A DNA stretch of 64,000 nt. Source: Erythroxylum novogranatense. Taxonomy: Eukaryota; Streptophyta; Magnoliopsida; Malpighiales; Erythroxylaceae. This document shows, in pieces, positions 11,205-22,900 of this stretch. Where the stretch lies: contig CM057229.1 of the NCBI GenBank assembly GCA_029891385.1, forward strand, positions 682,001 through 746,000. Reading direction: 5' to 3'. A program made the translations under genes and the position numbers. Positions within the stretch are counted from its first letter, which is position 1; the number at the start of each line of letters is the position of its first letter. The notes below the pieces were generated by a model. The model saw nothing but the letters and a program-made list of their open reading frames with translations, made no database searches and was not told where the DNA came from.

Positions 11205-12312
11205 ATATATGTGGAATTGCTTTCTAATCGGCTAATTTCTCAATCCGTGTAGTTCCAATTCACAATACCAAGTGTAATATTCTTTACTTTGATGTACCAA
11301 TAAAACACTTTCATTGTATCATGCTTACCACGTATAAATACTATACATGAAAAACTTGAAATTGATGAATACACTATTATTCACTTAGATTTTCAAATAA
11401 TTTTGCGAATATCAAACTATCACCCTAAGTATCTCTAGGTAGTCTACACTTTATCAAGACTACTTCGGCACTGGTCACAAAATTTGTGACGGCCAAAACA
11501 ATCAAGACAACGAAATACACTAACGAGACGCTAATGTGACATATTTGACATCCGAAAATTTTTGGAAACCCAATTTCAAGAAAATCAGTTTGGCAAGCAT
11601 ACAAAATCAATGTAACATATTTTTAATCACATTAAAAATGATCCAAGGCATTAGAATCAAAAAATACACAATCAATCATTCCAAACAAAACAGTTCCAGC
11701 AACTTTCTCAAAACTGCCAAGCTCTGTTTTTTGCTTGAAAAACTCATTGAAACAATTTCAATAAATTATGAGAAAATTACAGAGGTTACAACATGTTCAC
11801 AACATGCTCCGTGAATTTTTTCAGGATTTATTTCCAACAAAAACTCAACCAACCTCAGCAACAAAGCCAATCTAGAATCTGTGTTCCTCAACACAGTTAT
11901 TTCCAGCAGCACACAATAAATTCTCAAATAAATAGTAAATCACCTCAAAAATATTTTTCCATCCTCATAGACATTCATAAACATCTTAGAGACATGTCGG
12001 TGAAAGAAAATCCGAAAAAAAATTCTATAATTTATTCTCGAATTTATAAGCATGCCTGTTCAAGGAATGTGCACAAACACAGCAACCAGAACATTAGGGA
12101 ATAAATTAGAAAAACCATATCAAATCACATTGATAAATTATGATCTTCCATAGACATATTCAACAACATCTTATGAGCATATCTGGGTAAGAAAATTTCA
12201 AAAACAAGATTTATATACTGATTTCTAAATTAACACGGTCAACATGCATCATCGTCACAACCAATAGGCAGCTCCAACCTTGTTATGATTTCTTCGTTAT
12301 ATACGACACAAG

Positions 12313-12326
12313 TGGCTCTGATACCA
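12313..12326 (-). promoter_or_regulatory. Primer binding site of copia B (initiator Met-tRNA)
   Basis: On the minus strand the bases one position inside the 5' LTR read tggtatcagagcca, a perfect match to the plant copia initiator-Met primer site. Confidence 0.93.
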
Positions 12327-12327
12327 C

Positions 12328-14051
12328 TGTAGGAAAATCCCGGTGTGTACATCACATGCACACGGTGCGAAAAACAAAAATTTTTGTTATGGGACCTTCC
12401 CGAAAGCCAGGATCCATATGACTATATAACAAAGTCAAACCATAACGACCAAAAGAGATCATCTCTAATGGTATCCACGCAGAAATCGGAGAACCTAACC
12501 GGGGCAAACCCTTTGACCCGGGAATAGCTAGAACAAGGGAGAGAGTGCTAGCTCTTACCTTGTTCTTGGAGAGCTTGGAGAAAACGATGAAGAAGAAAGC
12601 TTGGAGAGGAGATGTAGCTTGAAGATCGATGGTGAGAAGAGAGGAAAACCTTTTTTCCTTCAAACCTTTCTTACTTCTAACAAAACCAACGACCATCCTC
12701 TCATTTTTTTTGTCTTTCCTTTTGTCTTCTAGTCATTAAATGCAATTAATGACAAGGCAAAAGAAGAAGCTTCTCCTCCTTATATATATATAAATGCTGA
12801 AGTGGTCCAGTCACACTGGGGTCGGTCCTACCGGTTTACAGGGTCCCGGTATGAAAAAAAATACCGAAGACCTGTCTCAGCAATATCAATGTCGTGATCT
12901 CATTGAGACATATCTCGATCTCATCGAGATCCATTTAATCCTATTGCTCTCCATTTATTGGATCTCTATCCAAAACTATTTTACGAATTCTCCGAGTCAC
13001 TCTTATGCGTGCGACCCATTAGGTTCCTAGTTATGTTGGCCACTTAGATTAACACTTAATCTGAGCAAGTCATGAGCGGTATCTAGAAACACATCATGAC
13101 CCCTAATTGACCGGAAAGTAATTGGTTTGACGAATGAACCTATATTCATCATGAACCATATCACGAACCTTTCCATAGATAATTACTGTGCAATTCGTCC
13201 TTTCACCATGCTATACCCCACTTGGTTATGAGTATGGGCAAAGTATCAACTCTTACTAGACTGAGTATGTCAAATCTAGTCCAAGTGATATCAGTTCTTG
13301 TCCTGGGACTTATTACTTTATATGTCAATGAAGACACTCTTCATGACATATGTACTCGACCGAGATTTCGTGTAATGACCACGACAAGAGGCCATGGGTA
13401 TCATCTTCGCTATCACGAAGTGGTGAATCCTCTATTGGCTACTCAATTACCTTGAATACCTCAAGTTGCACTCCAATCACTACACTATGAGCGACACTGT
13501 GTAAGGCAACAAGGAATGGAGTCAAAGCACGTAATCAAGATTCAAGATATCCTTGAGCACCTCAAGTCTAAGGATATTTGCACCATTGCTATGATGAGAT
13601 TATCACCGACATTAGAATAGGACATCCATGTGATGATCTCATAGCAGGTCATCCAACGACTTACTACCTCTAGTAAGCATTCACATCTCAAACCTAAACA
13701 TCTCATATTTACAGTTCTAAGATCCACCGCTTGATCAAATCAAGGAGCTTGAGATGTGCTAGTCTCTCCGGATTCATCGATGTCCGGTTTGGTAATCCTA
13801 TGACTAGGATAATTTAGATACTGACATAATTGCATATGATAGGAATCTCAGTAGTATGATCACATCATAATTTCCTTCATGCTATGTCGTATATCATGGA
13901 CTTCATTAATTTGATTATAGATCAATATCCATTCATAAATAATGAACATCAAATTAATGAAATATGCCTTTCTTTATTTATTCATAAAGTATGTACACAA
14001 CTTTGTACAAAACGCACTAAAGGCGATTGCCTTTAGGGCATTACTCTAACA
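12328..14051 (-). repeat. Copia B 5' LTR (1724 bp)
   Basis: Direct repeat of 4931-6747 with the same TGTAGG...TAACA ends, next to the primer site on the inside and gtccg on the outside. Confidence 0.95.
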
Positions 14052-14056
14052 GTCCG
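14052..14056. repeat. Target-site duplication, right copy (gtccg) of copia B
   Basis: Matches 4926-4930. The LINE reading frame resumes from here. Confidence 0.95.
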
Positions 14057-14059
14057 GAT

Positions 14060-15000
14060 GGATTGAATGGTTTTTTTCTACCAAAAATCTTGGCCTATGC
14101 TAGGAGGGATAGTTAAAGTGATAGTGCTTGAATTTTTCCAAAAAGGGGTATTGCTAAAGGAGATTAACAAGACCTTTATCTGCCTAATTCCTAAACACTC
14201 CACTCCTACCTTTTGGACTGATTTCAGACCTATCTCCTACACAAATTTTCTTTACAAAATTATTGTAAAAATCTTGGCAAATAGGCCGAAGGAAGCTATT
14301 CAACCCCTCATCAGTGAGAACCAGGGAGCTTTTATGAAGGATAGGGATAGTGGGGATAATATCCTTATAGTTCAGGAGTTATTAAAGGAGTACAACCGTG
14401 GGAAAAGCCCTCATAACTGCACTATAAAAGTGGATCTCCAAAAGGCTTTTAATAGTGTGAATTAGAGTTTTTTTACTACAAACTATGCATTACAACAACA
14501 ACTTTTGGAATTCTAATAAATGGGAGTCCTACAGAGATTTTTAAAGGCAAAAAAGGGCTTATGCAAGGGGATCATTTGTCTCCTTACATATTCCTTATTT
14601 GTATGGAGGTGCTAACCCAAATGCTGAAGCACAAGTTGACTAACGACTCAGGCCTCAAATTTCACTCAAAGTGTAAAAAGATTTCTCTAGCTAGCTTATG
14701 TTTTGCAGATGATCTAATCCTCCTTAGCAAGGCGACTATTCACACAGTCACACTATTGATCAATACTCTCAAATCTTTCAAAGACATGTCGGGGCTGAGT
14801 ATTAATTTTCAAAAAAGCTACTTTATCCTTTCAAAAAGTGCTGGTCATTTAGCAAATGCTTTGAAAATAGTCACTGGAATGGAAATAAAGAAGCCTCCTC
14901 TCCTTTATTTAGGTATACCAATCTCTTCTAGAAGACTTAAGTAATGTGAATGCATCCCTCTGATTGAAAAAATACATAAAAGATTGGGTTCATGGACAAA
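14060..15000 (+). pseudogene. LINE reverse transcriptase core, broken
   Basis: Starts with DGLNGFFYQKSW, the residues that normally follow SKAPGP, so this is the other half of the RT at 4152-4930. Motifs in order: TFICLIPKHSTPTFWTDFRP, then NQGAFMKDRDSGDNIL, then CTIKVDLQKAFNSVN (motif A with Asp). After stops come GLMQGDHLSPYIFLICMEV (motif B) and LCFADDLILLS (motif C, FADD catalytic pair), then LYLGIPISS. Stops between 14462 and 14560 and at 14942 break the frame. The catalytic Asp residues are retained but the protein cannot be made whole. Confidence 0.92.
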
Positions 15001-15693
15001 TAGTCCTATGGAGGGAAACTTCAGCTAATAAAGTCTGTCATTTCATCAATGCACAATTATTGGTGTTCCTATCTCTTTCTTTCCAAAGGGATTATCAAAA
15101 CCATTGAAAGAATGATGAAACAATTCCTATGAGGGAATAGGAGTGGTGAACAAGGGAAAGCAAAGGTCAACTGGAAGAGTATTTGTCAACCAAAAGACGA
15201 TGGGGGATTGGGGCTGGAGTCAATTACCAAAAAGAACCACCTACTCATGACTAAAAGGATTTGGAGAATTTTCAATGATAAGTAGTCTATGTGAATAAAA
15301 TGGATTCATGATTACATACTGAAATAGAGGAGTTTTTGGGCCTTAGCTTCCAAAAATAGTTATACTTGATTCTTCAATCAAATTCTGAAAAAGAGGAAGG
15401 ATGTACAACAACATATTTCTTACCGAGTAGGTGATGGGGAAAGATCATTTCAATGGCACGATAATTGGACTAGACAAGGTGCATTGATCCACAATCCGTT
15501 GGCAAGAAACTTACTGGAAAGATTTCTTAGGAATACCAAGCTTAAGGAAATCATGGCAGATGGAAGATGGTTACTATCACTGGATGAAATCATAATATTA
15601 TCCATCTCATAGATCTGTAAGCCTGGAGAAAAGGATACTTATTTATGGGAGGGGATTCCAGTCTTAGAAATCACAATATAGGAAGCCAAGAAA

Positions 15694-16089
15694 TTGATAG
15701 TGGGGACATTGAATCGAGTAGAATGGTATTCTATGGTTTGGAACAAGTTTCTGAGACCTAAAAATAGTTTCCTGCCATGGTTGATAATGTTGAATAGACT
15801 CAGTACTATGGACAAGCTTCAATTCCTAAACTCTTCCAGGATGTGCATTCTTTGTAATCTAAAGGAAGAGACTAAGGACCATATTTTTTTTGAGTGTGAT
15901 TACTCTAAAGAAATGTGGACAAAGATCCTTAGATTAAGTACTGAAAATCAATTGCCGAACAGACTCTATGAGCTACTATTAAAGCTGCCCCACCTATCTC
16001 TATCTAAATTTTACAGAGCAGTGATCCTAATATCAGCAGCTACTTGCTCTCAAGAAATATGGAAGGAAAGAAACCAACGAAGGTTCTAG
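15694..16089 (+). pseudogene. LINE zf-RVT domain
   Basis: The C-terminal zinc-binding region of plant LINE RT: RPKNSFLPWLIMLNRLST, then CILCNLKEETKDHIFFECDY with the Cys-Cys-His-Cys pattern, then EMWTKILRL. Before it, 15000-15690 shows collapsed pieces of the RT thumb region in several frames. The domain's role is probably RNA or DNA binding during target-primed reverse transcription. Confidence 0.85.
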
Positions 16090-16140
16090 CAGAAGACAAA
16101 TCCCCTATCTTCTACTCTAGAGCTTATCATAATAAGCATA

Positions 16141-16655
16141 AGAGAGTAAGTGATTACAACCCAGTTGAACTCCAGATGTAGTTGAGGAATAGCTCTCACC
16201 TGAAGAGTCTAGTCCTCGACTAGGTAGTAAAGTTTCTCAATCATCTTAGGAAAAAAACTTTAATCTATGGAGAAGGTTTAGGGACTTACCTGTAGGAAGT
16301 CAAGCTGTCATCTTCTCAATCTCATCTAGATGTAGAGCTACAAGAAGATGACTAAAGAAGCAAAAAAAGCCAACAGGAAAGTACTTCTTACCTCGGAGAG
16401 ATCCCTCAGCATCTCTTGACCAGCCGACCTCCTTCAGGCATGTCTGAACAATTACAATACAACGCCACATTTGAGTAGTATACTCATCCTTGAGGAATAA
16501 CACACAATAGGACTTACCATGGGAACAACTCTAAGTGTGTGGAAGAAGAAGGAGATCGTGAGAGAGTCAGTAGCATCGTCCCCTTGTCCACCCCCTGTTT
16601 TCCCTAATCGAGAAGCTTCTGGGTGAGACGCAAAAGCAATGTTTAGTTACGCCCT
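16141..16655 (-). other. Unassigned stretch with exon-like minus-strand segments
   Basis: About 500 bp that I cannot assign to a transposon. On the minus strand it has open segments ending at consensus donor sites: a frame at about 16501-16393 (IVIVQTCLKEVGWSRDAEG) followed by CTCCGAG|gtaag, and another ending CTACAG|gtaag near 16290. A third, CCATG|gtaag, lies at about 16516. I do not recognise the product. It may be a fragment of a host gene left or carried among the elements. The short length and missing 5' end make this uncertain. Confidence 0.3.
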
Positions 16656-16659
16656 AATT

Positions 16660-18100
16660 GGAATTCATACGCGTCAAATTAATATACGAAAACTTACGAC
16701 ACATTTTCAAACTATTTTAAAGAACAATAAATGTACATTTTATTTTATTTTATTTTATTTGAAAAAACCCCTTTCATGTGACGATTTCTCAATCAATCAA
16801 AGTAATAAAAGCAATATTTAATGAAGAAATTGAAATCATTTTACTCTCTTGATTCAAAAGAAAACAATTATGACTCATTACTCAAATTATAAACATAAAA
16901 CTCACCGTAATTCCTTGCTTAATACTTGTTCAAAATGCATCCCCTCTTGCTCCTCTTGCCTCTCTTAATCTCTTTCATCAATGACAAAAATTCATAATCA
17001 ATAGGCATCCAAATTGAACAACTCATAAGACATAATCACCAAAATTGGTCTTAGAAAACTTAAACTCATACCATTCTTAAGCTATATACACCAAAACTCT
17101 TTAAAAAATTCAACAAATCAAAAATGCCCTTACCTTGATCCTTCACCAAATGAGGAGTTTCTTGGCTCATATGGAAGCTCTCATCTTCTTCCACCTTTTT
17201 CCTTCTTGAATCAACTCAAAATTCATCTTAAAAACCAAGAAAAATCAAGACTTAGCTTCTTTTCTTCTTTCTTCTTTCTCTCCACCGAACCTCTCACTCT
17301 CTTCTCTCTTTTCTTGTTCTTTTCTTCTAATTTTCGTGCTCCTCAGTCCCTTAAAAATAAGCCTTCACTTCTTATTTACAATCTTGCCTTTAATGAGTGA
17401 AAAATGACCCTTATACCCTTCCTTATAAGCCTTGTAAATTAAAAGCTTAAGTAGCTTGCCAATTTTGCCCCTAATGCAATCTTATCACCTTAATTCAATT
17501 TAATCCATGTCATATGGTCTTGCTCAAATTAACATGATAATTAACTCTCATTAACATGCTAATTAATTCCACAAAAATAGCATAAATAATCTATCCATGC
17601 CTCAAAATTCATTTAAGTCATACTTAACTCCTTCCAAAAATCAAGACCTTATTCTAATCATGCAATTGAAGAAATTTGGTAACACTTCCTTATAGAAAAA
17701 TGTTCTTTATTGTCTTAATTTTCCAATGACATCAAAAGCATTCAATTTTGGTTCCATAATCTAAAATTTATACAACAACCGTTTTCGGACTGTTCATATC
17801 CGAAACAATATTATGTGCTCAACTTCCAACTTAAAATTGACATTCTTAGAGACCGAATAAAAACTTCATTTCGTCAGACAGATTGTAGCCTTATCTCTCT
17901 AGTTTAATCCAAATTAAAAATCATCTCATTTGGATAACTAGAGCAAAAGTTATAGCTAAAACACCAAAGCATACTTAATAAACATATACATTTTCCAACT
18001 TTTAACTTCCAACATATCATATATACCCCATCTTGTAGCTAAACCATTTTTTTCATTTTATTTTAAATTCAAGAATTTTCCTTTTTTCTACACATGAATA
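16660..18100 (-). mobile_element. Fragment of a long LTR-like repeat (minus copy of family D)
   Basis: Its reverse complement aligns with about 62590-63720. Both contain the same series of landmarks: a stretch with ggattaaactagagagataagg, a block around catgttaat...aattagcatgttaat, a purine-rich run of gaaagaagaaaa type, then catttggtgaagg. It looks like the transcribed half of a long LTR. No coding sequence or defined ends are visible here. It sits between LINE remnants and copia-type remnants. Confidence 0.7.
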
Positions 18101-18462
18101 ATCGTCAACAATCTCTCAGTTAATAGAAAGGTTCGGGAAATTAGGAGAGTCGCACGATATTCCTCAACAAATCATCAAAAGTGGTGCTACTAAAAGAGCA
18201 AAGGAATATGACGATCGTGAGCATTACCAGAAACAATGCAGAATCAAGCCAAGTAGGGTGCGAGCCTTGATGGAGAAACACCTAGGGAGAGACACTCTTG
18301 AACGCACCTCTTACAATATGGAATATAGAGAGAGAGAGGCTTTGACAAGGAATTCTTTTTTTTTAATCTCATGTGGATTGTGCATTTGATGGTTATATAT
18401 CTAATTATGTTATTTAGGGATAATTTTATATTTGTGACAAACAACACTAAAAAGGGAGAGAT
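18101..18462 (+). other. Residual 3' internal sequence of a copia-type element
   Basis: Lies directly before the LTR at 18463 and ends with a polypurine tract (aaaaagggagag, about 18449-18460). It has an open but unrecognised frame with KRAKEYDDREHYQKQCR. Probably the 3' untranslated or C-terminal end of the element whose 3' LTR follows. The assignment rests on position and the polypurine tract only. Confidence 0.45.
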
Positions 18463-19956
18463 TGTTAGGATATATGTTATATATCTATATAATTAGTTTT
18501 GGCATTATTTATTAATTGGACATATAAGTTATTAATTAGATAATAACTTGGATTCAAAAGCCATATGGGTAATCTTTGAGTTGAGAAAGAATCCTATCTT
18601 AAATTGGAGTCTATTACCATGTTGATATTGGAAAAATTTTACTGCTGGAAATGTTGGTAATTGGATATAGTTACTGCTAAATTGTGTGGATTTTGTGGAT
18701 TGAAGAAAATAAAGGGATGAGGTTGTTGCTTGTTTGAATTGAAGTGGTGATTGCATGGTTGTAGTGGGACTCTCATTGTGTGAGGGATTTGTGCGAATCT
18801 TCAATCTACCGCAGAAGTTAATCTTTTAAGTGGGTCAATGGCTTTTGATGTATCCTGTGTAGGTGTCTTGCAATTAAATGGGTAGTGGGCGTTAAAGTGA
18901 AGATTGTGCGTGTGTGTGAGAAACTACGGTGGGCAAGAGTGTTAATTGTTATTGGCAAAATAATAGCTGGACATGCATATGGGATGAGAATACAATGTGG
19001 GTTAGTGTATTGATTTTACTAGACTTAGTTGATTATAGGTTGTGTATGTATTGTGAGAAGAGACGGTACAGTAGGTGTGTGAGAAGAGACGGTGCAGTGA
19101 GTGCATGTGTACAGTGTGCGTTAATTGTTGATGGGGAAACACAGTGCAGTATTGTGCATGTCTTGAATCATAGTTGAATAAAAAAATGTGTGAAGATTAC
19201 TTACTGGTGTGCTGCACGTTTCATTCATTCTAGCCTTCCTTTTTCTTCATCATTTTGACCTTGCGTTGGTGTGTTGCTATGCATTTCACGCCTGCTTCTG
19301 TTGTTTGCACCTTGTCGCTAGCGTGAATTGTCGCTATGTAGTTATATTTGCCACTTTGCTCCACCGCTACACATTGTTTTGCTATCGGTGGTTGCTTCTT
19401 CCACAAGCATTCGACTCTCTCTACCAGCTGCTGTGTCTTCTGCTACTATATTTTTCCCTGGATTTTTAGCGAAGAAGTTGAAGCCTCACGGTAGATTTTT
19501 TGATGAATAACTTTTCATTCTTTCATTGATGAAGCAACATATTTAGAGAAGTTGTTTTTCTATCTCAAGCGTATTTAGTTTTTGTTATTTATTATTTTAA
19601 TCACTTAAGTTATTCATTTATTGTTATTTCGTTAAAAGATTAATTAAGAAAATCCTCTGTTGAGGTTAGTACGAGACGGTTGTATTATTGAATGTGAAAT
19701 TCTTTCACGGGAAATGAGATTGAGAGATAGTGTCAATGGTTAAGTTGTGTCGACTCAATAAAGTCTTGGATAAATCTATTATACTTTGGTAAAATTATTA
19801 AGTTGAGCGAGGACCCTATAGACGTAGACAAAGTGTGTCGAACTGCGTTACTAAATTTTCAATGTTAATTTATTTTTGCTCTTAATTTTTCTAATTTTTT
19901 TGTTTGCTAAAAATGAATCGAAAAGTTTGCAAAACTACTACCTCTATAGTTTTTCA
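18463..19956 (+). mobile_element. Copia-type 3' LTR (about 1.49 kb)
   Basis: Starts TGTTAGGATATATG right after a polypurine tract and ends ...TCTATAGTTTTTCA at 19956. The interior has a motif near 19806-19845 (gaggaccctatagacgtag) of a kind that recurs near the R/U5 part of copia LTRs. The last 70 bp or so match the end of LTR A (to 867). No partner 5' LTR is in the window. Short frames inside (for example 19209-19469) have no recognisable product. Confidence 0.65.
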
Positions 19957-22900
19957 AATAGCATTGTTTCCTCAAATGTACGATATAAACATTTCGATAG
20001 TCATTAAAAGTTGAAGTCTTGCTTAAGCGTACCTAAGTAAGACTTGCTATGTAAAGATTGTTGACGACAAACTTAAATGAAAGTTCGAGTCTTAAAGTAA
20101 CCTTTATATAAATAAGATCCTTATTTTTAGATTAGATAAAGAATATTTTAATAACAACGTTATAAATAAAAATTTCATTAAGGAACGAGGTTTAGAGATT
20201 TTAAAAAATAGCATTGATTTTCAATAAATTAATGTATTTTTTAAAAATAATTAAAATAAAATAATAATCAAATACATAAAATTAATTGCATAAATAAAAA
20301 TTAAAATTAATATAAAAACAATAGTAAATAAAGAAAAACTAGACAAATAAATTTTCAAAATATTATAATTTTAATACTTTTCAAAATATAAAAATTGGTT
20401 TGCACAGCATTATAAAATAAAAATATAAATATTTGTTGAACTTTTACTTACACATTTATTATTTAAAATTATATAAAATTTATGATACAAAAATTATGGA
20501 GAGAATTTTTAAATATTTTTCAAATTATTTTACCAATAATAAAAGTACGACAATGAGCAAGCGATCCAAATCCGAAGTCAATTAAAAAGACGTTATTTTT
20601 ACTTATAATTTTAAAATTAACAATCCAGGTCAAGTTTAAGATCTCTAATATGATCTAATTTAAATTTTCAATGTTTTAAATGAAATAATATTTTAATTTT
20701 TATAATTAAAAGTATATATTTTATTAAAACTCGACCGATCAAATGTGAATAAATCTAAGACTTTCGAGTTAGACTCAGCCCGATACCAGCACATTGCTGC
20801 CACTGATGTTTATAGAACGATATAAGAGATAATTCTTGTCCGAGGGGAAAGGAAAGAAAAGTTGGATTCTGCTATGGAGGGTTCTGTAACATGTACAGGT
20901 CAATAAAGTTGAATCTTCGGATTCTATTTAAAAATCAAAGTCACTGATTTGGTGGAGCCGTACCCATTCTTCATGCCGTAGTACCAGTTTTATCAGGAAA
21001 AAAAAAAAAAAAACATTTCTTAGTTGTTACAGCTCACTTGGGTTAGGCCAACATCTTACATCTTCGCTTAAGACAGGAGCCATCCTTTTTCTCGCGAGTC
21101 GCGACACGACAACACGACACGTCTTTTCCATTTTTCCTAGGAAACAAACAAATGAGTGAATGACAGTTTCACCTTTCACGCCAACGTTACCTAAAACTGG
21201 ACAAATAAATATTGAAAAAACAAATTCTTATTCTTCGAAGTGAGAAGCCTAGAAGAGAACACATGTTGGACCATCAGGCTTGAATGCAACAGCCCAAGAT
21301 TAGTCTGTTGAAACTTGAAAACAAAGTAATTTGGGTATCTGACAGTGGAAGATATAACAGATATATGCATCGAAGCAATGAACACTTGGAAATCTACATG
21401 ATTATGAACTGAATCCTTGTACGGTTGTACCAAAATGAAACCCAAATACGCTGTAACCTCGGATTTCAAGCAAGAGGACGGAATCACGGAAGCCCTAGAT
21501 CAAAATTATGCACGAAAATTTAGATTCGAAACGTATCAGTTTTTGCAGTTTTAAGTAACCTACCTTCAGGAACCATAACTTTAACTTCATTTTACTGATA
21601 TTAACTTGCAGCTAATTGAACAAAGAAAGATGGCATTTGTTTAGATGATGAACTAGAAAAAGAAAATGTAGTGTTTTGCCCAAACCTGAAGCATAAAAGT
21701 GAAAGGATCTTAATTTTATTTTTCCCACCGTCTTTAGGCGGCAAAGTTGTGGGTCATCAAGTAGATGGAGAAGACATCAAGAAACTGTCAGCTGGTGAAA
21801 AGAGGATGGTCAGGAAAACACGATATATATACTAATGGAGGAATTGACCAACGAAAATAATCATGGCGTGTGCAGGTTCTTTAGACCTTTACCTTGTTCT
21901 TCAAAGGGAAGACCAAGCAGGAGGGTACAATCACGAGGGTTTTACAAAGAGAGACTAACAGAGCTCGGTTGACAGTATGCCCACCTCCAAATGGATAAGT
22001 TTTAGAGACGGAGAAGATTGATGGGAGGTGGACAGAATGCCAATAAACTCTGCGAGAAACCCTTTGCGAAACCCACATGAAACCTGGACAGTCCTCGATG
22101 CATTTGCCAAGTGAAGAAGAGATGCAGAAGTAATTTCAGAAGAAGAAGAAGAAGATGGAGGTAGATAGGTCTATTTAAGATGTGAAGATGGTAGGAAGCA
22201 AGCAAGCAAGCAACAGTAAATATGAGAGAGAGATGGTGGGTGGTGATGATGCGTGTAACTGATTGAAAAGCAGGGTTTTACGAAGAACAGATAGTTTCAG
22301 ACTCAAAATGAAAGGCCTAGGAGGGAGTTAAATAATAATAATCAGATGGGATGGTTCTTGGTTCCTGCAGTATTAGGGTAATAGAGATAGGGCACATTCT
22401 TCTTCTCTGCCTCTACTTGTTACTAATAATGAAACCTCCGTTTCATCTTACACTTGCACCTCCTCGTTTCTGATGAAAAAAAGCACACACAGGCAGACGC
22501 ACGCCCTTTACCTATCTCTCCTTCAGAATCTGAAGACAAAAATGGGCTGGCTAAGACGGACAGCTTGGTCTGTGTTTATACGTCCACAGGCCGCCTAATA
22601 ATGACAATTTAAGAGCAAAATCACTTCCAGATTACAGCGGCTCTCTTTGTCCCAGGAGGGTTTCTCTCATTTTCTCGTTTCAATCTTTGTTAAGATGCGA
22701 TAAGTATAGCTGTATAGGGGCCATCTGTCATCATTCTTATGGACCGTGGACTGTCTCAATAGGATCACCATTGTGTGAACTCATTAGTTGCCGTTTGATT
22801 AGAGGTTAAACCACAACTACTACTTGTCTCCACCATTGATGAAGCTCGTAGCAGCACTGCAGTGACAAAGTCTATGAGATAACAGCTTATAAGTCTTTAT

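Larger units (their letters stand above)
10223..12312 (-). other. Copia B untranslated leader, about 2.1 kb
   Basis: The region between the primer site and gag in element orientation. It has no recognisable coding sequence. It holds two tandem copies of a ~90-bp unit (10377-10556), a palindrome array (10991-11204) and an A/C-rich stretch (11210-12310) containing only short chance frames. The leader is long for a copia element. Confidence 0.75.
4931..14051 (-). mobile_element. Ty1/copia retrotransposon B, near full length (about 9.1 kb)
   Basis: Both LTRs begin TGTAGG and end CTAACA on the plus strand and are flanked by gtccg. Element orientation is minus: primer site at 12313-12326, gag 10222-9818, pol 9817-6764, polypurine tract 6748-6760. 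It is inserted in the LINE RT gene and so is younger than the LINE. The LTRs differ by many substitutions and small indels, so the insertion is not recent. Gag is internally deleted and pol carries several stops, so the copy is not autonomous. Confidence 0.95.
14057..16140 (+). mobile_element. Plant LINE, 3' portion
   Basis: Continuation of the LINE cut at 4930: RT core, thumb and zf-RVT. Coding similarity stops at about 16089. The 3' end of the element is not obvious, there is no clear poly-A tail, and no RNase H follows. Confidence 0.85.

Noticed and set aside
12313..12326. Met-tRNA-like sequence as a tRNA gene
   Set aside because: Only the primer-site complement is present. There is no cloverleaf around it.
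1..19956. LTR at 1-867 and LTR at 18463-19956 as a matched pair of one element
   Set aside because: Only the last 70 bp or so match. The rest of the two LTRs cannot be aligned by eye, so they belong to related but different families.
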